The translations under genes were made by a program, and so were the position numbers. Under the pieces are notes generated by a model, which was given only the letters and a program-made list of their open reading frames with translations, was not told the DNA's origin and did not search any database. 5,366 nt of DNA from Candidatus Latescibacterota bacterium (GTDB lineage Bacteria > Krumholzibacteriota > Krumholzibacteriia > Krumholzibacteriales > WJIX01): contig JAUXHZ010000099.1 in assembly GCA_030621255.1 (NCBI GenBank), positions 1 to 5,366 on the forward strand, given 5' to 3'. This document shows positions 1-5,280 of this stretch, piece by piece. The first letter of the stretch is position 1, and each line of letters opens with the position of its first letter.

Positions 1-1059
1 ACAGCACTTGTGCCCGGCGATATTCCGGAGACAATAGCAGATAGATACAGGCTTTATTTAGCGTTGAAATATTCCGGAAAGCCTGTTGTTACGGGGATTT
101 TTGGGCTGGATGGGTTTGAACCGATGCGGGAGATGCTGCGGGTGGTGGCGGGGGGAGAAAAAGAATTGAGGGCCAGACCGATCGCGATTTTTGACTGTTG
201 TCCTACATCTCCTCTCTTCTGGAGCGAGTTGGCCGCACGGAATCTTGTCGATTGCGCGAAGGCGGGAATTCCCGCTCAGATTGTCCCTATGCCTCTTGCC
301 GGAGCCACCTCTCCTGTCACATTGATTGGAACGATCACGCAACACTGCGCGGAAAATCTGAGCGGCATAGTGATTAATCAGCTTGCAATGCCCGGCGCTC
401 CGGTTATTTACGGAGGGTCGCCGGCCTCTTTCGATATGAGGAAAGCAACAACTCCTATGGGGGCTGTTGAAACACAGATGATAAATGGAGCGGGAGCTCA
501 GATCGCGAAAGATCTCGGGCTGCCGTCGCACGCATATATGGCGCTAAGCGATTCAAAGACAGTTGACTATCAGGCAGGCATGGAGACGGCGATGAGCGCG
601 CTCGTTGCCGCGCTAAGCGGAGTAAATAATGTTTCAGGCCCGGGAATGCATAACTTTCAGACTTGCCAGAGTATGGAAAAACTTGTGTTGGATCATGAAG
701 TTTGTATGATGGCAAGGAGATTCAGGGAGGGGATTAAATTTAGGGAGGCCGGCCATTCAAAGGAAATAATTGATGAGGGAATAAAGAAAAAGGGATTCCT
801 GTCCCTTAAAAGCACCTTGAAGTGGTATCGAGAAGAAACATATTTCCCCGACGCGGTTATAGATCGCGATATAGGGGAAAAGGGGGCGGATGTTAGTGAG
901 GGAAAGATCTTGAAGAGGGCTTCGGAAAGGGTCGCGGAGCTTTTAGAATCCTATAATCCTGTTCCTCTAGAAGCGGGGAAATCGGAAGCAATAGAAGAAC
1001 TTATGCTTCGGGAAGCAAAAAAAGCCGGAATCGGCAAGCTTCCCAAGTTGCCGGAGTGA
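1..1059 (+). CDS. MttB-superfamily (trimethylamine/quaternary-amine) corrinoid methyltransferase, non-pyrrolysine type, 5'-truncated
   Basis: The reading frame is open from the first base of the window, so the start lies upstream; about 352 C-terminal residues are visible out of the roughly 480-500 usual for the family. Counting from the Val (GTG) codon at base 10, family landmarks are DCCPTSPLFW (62-71), a Gly/Ala-rich stretch ending GATSPVTLIG (98-107), QLAMPGAPVIYGG (124-136), SDSKTVDYQAGMET (180-193) and the MEKLVLDHEV helix (222-231). Family members move a methyl group from a methylated amine to a cobalamin-binding protein. True MttB reads a TAG codon as pyrrolysine in the C-terminal two-thirds. 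Here that region has no in-frame TAG, so the protein belongs with the non-pyrrolysine homologues, whose known members act on glycine betaine, proline betaine, carnitine or gamma-butyrobetaine. The substrate cannot be read from the sequence. No corrinoid protein or RamA-type activator is in the window; they may lie upstream. The stop TGA overlaps the GTG start of the next gene. Confidence 0.9.
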   Translation, partial: TALVPGDIPETIADRYRLYLALKYSGKPVVTGIFGLDGFEPMREMLRVVAGGEKELRARPIAIFDCCPTSPLFWSELAARNLVDCAKAGIPAQIVPMPLAGATSPVTLIGTITQHCAENLSGIVINQLAMPGAPVIYGGSPASFDMRKATTPMGAVETQMINGAGAQIAKDLGLPSHAYMALSDSKTVDYQAGMETAMSALVAALSGVNNVSGPGMHNFQTCQSMEKLVLDHEVCMMARRFREGIKFREAGHSKEIIDEGIKKKGFLSLKSTLKWYREETYFPDAVIDRDIGEKGADVSEGKILKRASERVAELLESYNPVPLEAGKSEAIEELMLREAKKAGIGKLPKLPE

Positions 1060-1730
1060 GAAAAGACTTGATAAAGGAAAAATATTTTACGGAAGAAAAT
1101 ATTTCGGCCGAATCGCGGTCGATTCTTGATGAACTTAAGCTGAGAGGCCTGAAGAGGGAATGGAAGGGTAGCCTGGCGAACACAGCGCTCGTGATACTCG
1201 ATATGCAGCGTTATTTCCTCGACAGAAACTCCCATGCATTTATACCTTCGGGGGTTCCCGTAATTAAAAGAATTGAATATCTGGCCGAGCGGTTTAGAAA
1301 AGCCGGAAAGCCTGTTTTTCTAACCCGGCACATCAATACAACTGAGGACGCGGAGATGATGCAAAAGTGGTGGGGAGAACTTATTACTGAAGAAAATCCT
1401 TTAAGCGAATTATGCGGGCAGCTTAAAGATGCAGGCCTGAGCATAAAAAAAACTCAGTATGACGCCTTCTATAAAAGTGACCTGGAAGAGGCGCTCCGGG
1501 GAAAAGGAATGAAAAGGATTGTGATTGTTGGTGTAATGACTCATATTTGTTGCGAAACTACCGCGAGATCCGCTTTTGTGAGGGGGTTTGAGGTTCTCCT
1601 TCCCGTGGATGGTACGGCAACGTATAACATCGATTTTCACAAGGCGGCGTTTCTTAATCTTTCGCACGGGGTTGCCGCCCCGGTGCTTGTCGATGATTTA
1701 GTAAATGCCCTGGAAGAGGAAGAAGCTTGA
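1056..1730 (+). CDS. Isochorismatase-family cysteine hydrolase (possible amidase)
   Basis: A 224-residue cytoplasmic alpha/beta hydrolase of the isochorismatase/nicotinamidase/N-carbamoylsarcosine amidase superfamily. The catalytic triad is intact: Asp49 in VILDMQRYF, Lys132 in KKTQYDAF, and Cys165 in GVMTHICCETTARSAF, where the Val160-Met161 bond sits at the usual cis-peptide position. Members cleave C-N amide or vinyl-ether bonds through a Cys nucleophile. About 40 residues (1-40, charged and helical-looking) precede the core, so it is longer than a minimal nicotinamidase (~180-210 aa). The start is GTG at 1056, overlapping the upstream stop as GTGA. No convincing Shine-Dalgarno precedes it, which suggests translational coupling. 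True isochorismatase is unlikely because no chorismate or siderophore genes are nearby. Next to an amine methyltransferase, an amidase acting on an N-methylated compound is a reasonable inference. The fold call is firm; the substrate is unknown. Confidence 0.9.
   Translation: MRKDLIKEKYFTEENISAESRSILDELKLRGLKREWKGSLANTALVILDMQRYFLDRNSHAFIPSGVPVIKRIEYLAERFRKAGKPVFLTRHINTTEDAEMMQKWWGELITEENPLSELCGQLKDAGLSIKKTQYDAFYKSDLEEALRGKGMKRIVIVGVMTHICCETTARSAFVRGFEVLLPVDGTATYNIDFHKAAFLNLSHGVAAPVLVDDLVNALEEEEA
1716..1720 (+). promoter_or_regulatory. Ribosome binding site supporting the TTG start at 1727
   Basis: GAGGA sits 6 bases before TTG 1727, inside the 3' end of the hydrolase gene. It supports the unusual TTG start of the flavoprotein gene, which overlaps the hydrolase stop by 4 bases. 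Confidence 0.65.
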
Positions 1731-2653
1731 GCCCTTTAACCCCGGAAGAAGTAGTAGTTGTCGGCGCCGGCCCGGCTGGAATAGCGGCGGCGATCCAGCT
1801 CAGGCGCTGCGGTATCGATCCCCTTGTTTTTGAAAAAGAAAGGGTTGGAGGCCTTCTTCGGAGCGCTAATCTTATAGAAAACTATCCGGGGTTTCCCGAA
1901 GGAATCAAGGGCAGCCGTCTGGCAGAACATTTTGAAAACCAGCTCAAGAGACACGGGATCCGCGTTTTAGAGGAAGAAGTTATGATAGCGGACTATTCTT
2001 CAGGCCTTTTTTGTGTCGGTTCACATTCGGGAAAACGGGAAACGAAATATATGGTTTTGGCTTCCGGAACAATCCCCCGCGAGAATTGCGGTGTTGTAAT
2101 ATCAAAGGAAGCCGAAAAAAGAATTCATTACTGTGTGGAAGATATAATGGGCATATCCGGAAAGAGAATAGTGATAATCGGAGCCGGAGACGCGGCGTTT
2201 GATTACGCGGTGACCCTTTCAGCGGAAAACGATGTGCTGATTCTGGGAAGGAGCGAGGCCCCCAGGTGTATAAAGGTTCTCTACGAGAGAGTTCTTAACA
2301 ATAGAAAAATAACATATTTGAGAAAGGCTGAAATCGGAAAAACAAACTTTAAAAACGGGGAACTTGTTTTGGAATTGATGAAAAATAAGAACACAAATGC
2401 AGATTTGCCGGAAGGGTTTGGGCTCCAAAATGATATTGTCGCGGATCATCTTTTCTTTGCGATAGGCCGAAGAGCCCGGCTTGGTTTTCTTTCGGAAAGA
2501 GTTGAAAAGAAAATGGGATTGCTTAAATCAGAAGAACGGCTTTTCCTTGTTGGCGATGTCGGCAATCTGCGTTATAGGCAGGTAGCAATATCGGTTGGCG
2601 AGGGGTTGAAAGCGGCGATGAAAATCGCGGGAAGGATAGATTCGGAAGGATGA
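1727..2653 (+). CDS. Thioredoxin-reductase-fold FAD/NAD(P) oxidoreductase lacking the redox-active CxxC
   Basis: A 308-residue two-dinucleotide-domain flavoprotein. The FAD-binding GAGPAG is at 13-18, ENYPGFPEGIKG at 51-62 is typical of thioredoxin reductase (TrxR), the NAD(P)-binding GAGDAA is at 152-157, the second FAD motif LFLVGDVGN at 272-280, and the C-terminal RYRQVAISVGEG at 282-293. In TrxR the segment before the NADPH motif carries a CxxC pair; here it reads HYCVED (134-139), so only Cys136 remains and there is no CxxC anywhere. A disulfide-reductase role is therefore unlikely. Closest analogues by architecture are TrxR-like ferredoxin/flavodoxin-NADP reductases, although the usual C-terminal extension of those is absent. 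The start TTG at 1727 overlaps the upstream stop (TTGA) and has GAGGA at 1716-1720, 6 bases ahead, which supports it. It could supply electrons to the radical SAM protein encoded immediately downstream or to a corrinoid-reactivating system; this is inference. Confidence 0.88.
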   Translation: MSPLTPEEVVVVGAGPAGIAAAIQLRRCGIDPLVFEKERVGGLLRSANLIENYPGFPEGIKGSRLAEHFENQLKRHGIRVLEEEVMIADYSSGLFCVGSHSGKRETKYMVLASGTIPRENCGVVISKEAEKRIHYCVEDIMGISGKRIVIIGAGDAAFDYAVTLSAENDVLILGRSEAPRCIKVLYERVLNNRKITYLRKAEIGKTNFKNGELVLELMKNKNTNADLPEGFGLQNDIVADHLFFAIGRRARLGFLSERVEKKMGLLKSEERLFLVGDVGNLRYRQVAISVGEGLKAAMKIAGRIDSEG

Positions 2654-3585
2654 AAGTTGTATCGAGTGCAGGCAGAGAAGATGTTGCTATAGTATATATT
2701 GCTGAAACGGCTGACGGAAGGCGCGTAGAGTTTGTTGAGTCAATACAACCCCCGGTTCCCAGAGAGAAGAAGTGGGTGTTAATAGTGTCCACTCTGTTTG
2801 GATGTCCCTGCGGGTGTAGAATGTGCGACGCCGGCGGAGACTACGGCGGGCGGTTATCCACCGAACAGATTCTTTTTCAGATTGACTATATGATTAAAAA
2901 ACGATATCCGGAAATGAAGATTCCGGCGGAGAAATTTAAAATTCAATTCGCCCGCATGGGGGAGCCCGCGCTTAACCCGAATGTCCTTGACGTGTTGTTG
3001 GAATTGCCGGGGCGTTATAATGCTCCGGGACTTATGCCGGCGGTATCGACGATTGCCCCCTCCGGATCTGAAGAATTTTTTGAAAGACTCCTCGGAATCA
3101 AGGAGGAATTTTACAGGGGGAGGTTTCAGCTTCAGTTTTCCATCCACACGACAGACTCAAAAATGAGAGATTGGCTTGTCCCTGCAGGAAAATGGGGGTT
3201 AGAAAAAATAGCTAGGTATGGAGAAAGGTTTTTCAGAAAAGGGGACAGAAAAATAACATTAAATTTCGCGCTTACTGAAGAGGCTAAGATGGACGCGGAG
3301 ATCCTGCGAGGATATTTTGACCCGGAAAACTATTTGATTAAGATCACGCCGGTCAATCCTACGGAGCGTGTGCAAGAGAACAAGCTCTCGTCATATTTAA
3401 AAACAGGAATGGGAAAATATGGCCGTATAGACAAATTGAAAAACGCCGGATATGATGTTGTGATAAGTATCGGGGAGCTGGAAGAAAACTCTATCGGGAG
3501 CAACTGCGGCCAATATATATCATACTATTTAAAATCTGAAAGAAAATCACAAAAGAGTTATTCATACAAAATAAAAGCTATCTGA
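2650..3585 (+). CDS. Short RlmN/Cfr-like radical SAM protein, atypical catalytic cysteines
   Basis: A 311-residue radical SAM protein resembling class A methyltransferases (RlmN/Cfr). The [4Fe-4S] motif CX3CX2C is Cys52, Cys56 and Cys59 in GCPCGCRMCDAGG, with an extra Cys54 inside the loop. Further family features are MGEPALN (103-109; SAM-binding GEP), QFSIHTTDSKMRDWLVP (162-178), ITPVNPTE (232-239) and SNCGQY (284-289). Cys286 aligns with the methylated Cys355 of E. coli RlmN. The position of RlmN Cys118, seven residues before the first cluster Cys, is Ile45. The ~100-residue N-terminal RNA-binding domain of RlmN is missing: only ~45 residues precede the cluster region, and they resemble the short beta linker of RlmN. 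An rRNA A2503 methylase role is therefore doubtful; a different substrate or chemistry is likely. The start ATG overlaps the previous stop (ATGA), with purine-rich GGAAGG directly abutting it, so coupled translation is likely. Radical SAM fold is certain, RlmN-like family likely, substrate unknown. Confidence 0.88.
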   Translation: MKVVSSAGREDVAIVYIAETADGRRVEFVESIQPPVPREKKWVLIVSTLFGCPCGCRMCDAGGDYGGRLSTEQILFQIDYMIKKRYPEMKIPAEKFKIQFARMGEPALNPNVLDVLLELPGRYNAPGLMPAVSTIAPSGSEEFFERLLGIKEEFYRGRFQLQFSIHTTDSKMRDWLVPAGKWGLEKIARYGERFFRKGDRKITLNFALTEEAKMDAEILRGYFDPENYLIKITPVNPTERVQENKLSSYLKTGMGKYGRIDKLKNAGYDVVISIGELEENSIGSNCGQYISYYLKSERKSQKSYSYKIKAI

Positions 3586-3592
3586 AACAGCA

Positions 3593-4489
3593 TTAAATTT
3601 TGACCATTTTTTCAATTGCGCTCCGGGCGGCTTCAGCGATATCACCAGGAACAGTAACAACAGGGCTGAGAGTGTCAAGGGAACGCAGAAGCTTTTCCGG
3701 TGTAATTTTCTCCATATTTCTGCATATAGCGCCTGAAGATGCCGGGATGAAATTCTTTTCCGGGTAGATTGTTTGTAGCCGGTAGGTCATGTTCACTTCC
3801 GTGCCTACAATAAAGGTGTCTGCATCGCTTTCGCCCGCGAAACGGATCATACCTCCGGTACCGGCAACTATATCAGATTCCGCTACAATTTCGGGCGGGA
3901 CTTCGGGATGAACCATAACCACAGAACCTGGGTACGCTTTTCTTAACTCCCTGATTTTTTCGATGGAAAATAGCTGGTGGACAACGCAAAATCCGTTCCA
4001 GAGGATAAGATCGCGTTTTGCTTGTGAAGCAACCCAGGAGCCTAAATTTTTATCAGGACCGAAAATGATTTCCTTATCATTCGGTATTGAATTCACCACT
4101 TCCAGCGCGTTTGCAGATGTGCAGCAAATATCTGTTTCCGCTTTAACTTCAGCGGTAGAGTTAACATATGTTACTACAATTGCTCCGGGGTGTTTTTTCT
4201 TTAGCTGCCGAAGGGCGTCAGGTGTAATCATGTCCGCAAGAGGGCACCCCGCGGCGGGATCGGGAATAATGATTTTCTTGTCCGGCGACAGGATCGCGGC
4301 AGTTTCGGCCATAAAAAGCACGCCGCAAAAGATTATTATATCAGTGTCAAGATGATGCGCCAGACGGCTCAGGGCGAGAGAATCACCCAAGTGATCAGCG
4401 ACGTCCTGAATCTCGGGAGACTGATAATTGTGCGCGAGGATGCTGACACCCTTTTTCTTTTTGAGATCGAGAATTTGTTTAATAATCAT
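3593..4489 (-). CDS. nadA: Quinolinate synthase A
   Basis: A 298-residue cytosolic enzyme that condenses iminoaspartate with dihydroxyacetone phosphate to quinolinate, the precursor of NAD. Length and sequence fit the compact NadA class (Thermotoga maritima type). The three [4Fe-4S] ligands are Cys82 (GCPLAD), Cys168 (NGFCVVHQ) and Cys256 (SGAICRNM). Substrate-site motifs are LAHNYQ (18-23), DVADHLGDSLALS (29-41), YVNSTAEVKA (108-117), CTSANA (123-128), FGPDKNLG (143-150), HPEVPPEI (194-201) and VGTEVNM (228-234). The family often has Cys after HPE; here it is Val, and that residue is not a cluster ligand. The start chosen is ATG at 4489, which gives the usual N-terminus; a weak GGA lies about 8 bases ahead. 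In-frame ATGs at 4498 and 4507 would add 3 or 6 residues and cannot be excluded. The first 11 bases overlap the end of the scaffold gene. nadB and nadC are not in the window. Confidence 0.96.
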   Translation of the reverse strand: MIIKQILDLKKKKGVSILAHNYQSPEIQDVADHLGDSLALSRLAHHLDTDIIIFCGVLFMAETAAILSPDKKIIIPDPAAGCPLADMITPDALRQLKKKHPGAIVVTYVNSTAEVKAETDICCTSANALEVVNSIPNDKEIIFGPDKNLGSWVASQAKRDLILWNGFCVVHQLFSIEKIRELRKAYPGSVVMVHPEVPPEIVAESDIVAGTGGMIRFAGESDADTFIVGTEVNMTYRLQTIYPEKNFIPASSGAICRNMEKITPEKLLRSLDTLSPVVTVPGDIAEAARSAIEKMVKI

Positions 4490-4979
4490 CGACAACATCC
4501 ATTTCATCACATGACGTTTTTTCCATAAGGGGTTTATCGCAAAAGGGGCATTTTGCAGTTTTGTTATCGTCTGTGAACGATTTAATCTCCCCGGAATATG
4601 CTGTGAGGGGCTTTTTTTCTCTGTAGTTTTCAATTGCCTTGTGCAGGGCATCAGCGCCAAGGTTCGAGCAATGCATTTTATTTGAAGGAAGCCCTTCAAG
4701 CTGATCAGCAACCAGGATATTTGTAATTTTCATGGCTTCATCCAGCGTTTTCCCCTTGGCCATTTCGCTTACCATGCTGGAAACGGCAATTGCCGCGCCA
4801 CAGCCGACTGTCCTGAAACGCACTTCCTCTATACGGTCATTCTTTACCTTGATCATAAAGATCGTCATGTCTCCGCAAACAATTTCTCCAGCCTCGCCGA
4901 TTCCATTGGGGTCCTCGAGTTCGCCGACATTGCGGGGGTTCATGAAATGATCTATGACTTTGTCACTATAAATCGCCAT
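4479..4979 (-). CDS. IscU/NifU-type Fe-S cluster assembly scaffold with a CPFC tail
   Basis: A 166-residue protein whose first ~125 residues are an IscU-like scaffold on which Fe-S clusters are built before transfer to apoproteins. Cluster ligands are present: Cys35 with Asp37 (VCGDMTIF), Cys60 (TVGCGAAIAVSSM) and His103-Cys104 (NKMHCSNLGADAL). The N-terminus YSDKVIDHFMNPRNVG is typical. After the domain, about 40 residues add CPFC (Cys144, Cys147) and a further Cys157, which could bind a metal; canonical IscU (~128 aa) ends before this. It is not the full three-domain NifU, since no Fdx-like or C-terminal Nfu domain is seen. The start is ATG at 4979, with GAGAG about 8-12 bases ahead. Extending the frame to an ATG at 5066 would run through the promoter and adds unrelated residues. 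It is the first gene of the operon with nadA, whose product needs a [4Fe-4S] cluster. No cysteine desulfurase gene is visible. Whether to call it iscU or nifU cannot be settled here. Confidence 0.93.
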   Translation of the reverse strand: MAIYSDKVIDHFMNPRNVGELEDPNGIGEAGEIVCGDMTIFMIKVKNDRIEEVRFRTVGCGAAIAVSSMVSEMAKGKTLDEAMKITNILVADQLEGLPSNKMHCSNLGADALHKAIENYREKKPLTAYSGEIKSFTDDNKTAKCPFCDKPLMEKTSCDEMDVVDDY

Positions 4980-5010
4980 TTTTTTACTCTCTGTTTTATC
5001 AAGACTCGAG

Positions 5011-5031
5011 CGGGCTGCAGCGCAGCTCCCG
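5011..5031 (-). repeat. Inverted repeat at the 5' end of the scaffold-nadA transcript
   Basis: GCTGC (5014-5018) and GCAGC (5022-5026), separated by three bases, form a stem extended by a CGG/CCG pairing on the outside with a two-base bulge. It falls at or just after the predicted transcription start. It could be a 5' stabilising hairpin or an operator. No IscR-type consensus is evident. Confidence 0.4.
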
Positions 5032-5037
5032 ATCTGT

Positions 5038-5066
5038 AATATATTATCTCTTCGCTGCCGTTTCAA
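5038..5066 (-). promoter_or_regulatory. Sigma70-type promoter of the scaffold-nadA operon
   Basis: On the minus strand, TTGAAA (5061-5066; 5 of 6 matches to TTGACA) is followed after exactly 17 bases by TATATT (5038-5043; 5 of 6 matches to TATAAT). Transcription would begin near 5030, leaving a leader of about 50 nt before ATG 4979. The site overlaps the upstream extension of the scaffold reading frame, which argues against that longer start. Confidence 0.65.
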
Positions 5067-5142
5067 ATATATTGTAGCAGCGGGCTAAAAAGAAACGAGA
5101 GATAGAAGGAAAATTTTGTGGAATTATTGCCTGTCTATTGGT

Positions 5143-5148
5143 TATAAT
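5143..5148 (+). promoter_or_regulatory. Consensus -10 box for the right-hand gene
   Basis: A perfect TATAAT lies on the plus strand. No good -35 hexamer is found at 16-18 bases upstream, so the promoter may depend on an activator or another sigma contact. The predicted start near 5155 would give a leader of roughly 125 nt before ATG 5281. Confidence 0.5.
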
Positions 5149-5157
5149 AAATATCAA

Positions 5158-5255
5158 GCCGGGGTGTGGCTCAAAATTATCATCCCGGCGGCTGAATAGA
5201 TAGTTGCCTTTGGAGAGATGTCCCCCTCTTGCCGTTTGAGATGCATGGAGAGGGA
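5158..5255 (+). other. Structured 5' leader of the signal-peptide gene
   Basis: Two hairpins can be drawn by eye. The first pairs 5158-5165 with 5182-5189 (8 bp, one G-U) around a 16-nt loop and would sit at the very 5' end of the transcript. The second pairs 5221-5229 with 5249-5255 (7 bp with a CC bulge). The pyrimidine tract 5223-5229 can also pair with AGAG at 5214-5217, so the two pairings exclude each other. No U-tract follows either stem, so neither is an intrinsic terminator. I do not recognise a known riboswitch class. Confidence 0.4.
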
Positions 5256-5270
5256 ACTGTTTTTGTTAAT

Positions 5271-5275
5271 GGAGG
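5271..5275 (+). promoter_or_regulatory. Ribosome binding site of the signal-peptide gene
   Basis: GGAGG lies 5 bases before ATG 5281. It is the strongest Shine-Dalgarno in the window and decides the start of the truncated exported-protein gene. Confidence 0.85.
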
Positions 5276-5280
5276 ATAAG

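Larger units (their letters stand above)
4980..5280. other. Divergent intergenic region
   Basis: About 300 bases separate the scaffold gene from the right-hand exported-protein gene. The region holds both divergent promoter signals, the GC-rich inverted repeat at 5011-5031, an 8-base direct repeat AGCGGGCT at 5009-5016 and 5079-5086, and the structured leader. No additional coding region, tRNA, or intrinsic terminator is seen in it. Confidence 0.6.

Noticed and set aside
58..715. Minus-strand open frames opposite the MttB homologue
   Set aside because: Their translations are rich in Arg, Ser and Pro without domain signatures, while the plus frame is a clear MttB-family protein.
2650..3585. 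Annotating the radical SAM protein as rlmN or cfr
   Set aside because: The N-terminal RNA-binding domain and the Cys118 equivalent are missing, so the specific rRNA methylase name is not supported.
3963..4355. A 130-residue plus-strand open frame opposite nadA
   Set aside because: It lies wholly within nadA on the opposite strand, shows no recognisable motif and has no ribosome binding site worth noting; it is a shadow of a well-identified gene.
4490..4711. Longer N-terminus for NadA from ATG 4711
   Set aside because: It would run 74 codons through the scaffold gene and adds nothing that looks like NadA; ATG 4489 gives the standard 298-residue form.
4980..5066. Longer N-terminus for the scaffold protein from ATG 5066
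   Set aside because: The added 29 residues do not resemble IscU, the predicted -10 box and transcription start fall inside them, and MAIYSDKVIDHF is the expected family start.
5155..5280. A known riboswitch (c-di-GMP, glycine, SAM, TPP, FMN, cobalamin and others)
   Set aside because: The stretch has GGAGAG and short stems, but the conserved cores I know for these classes are not present.
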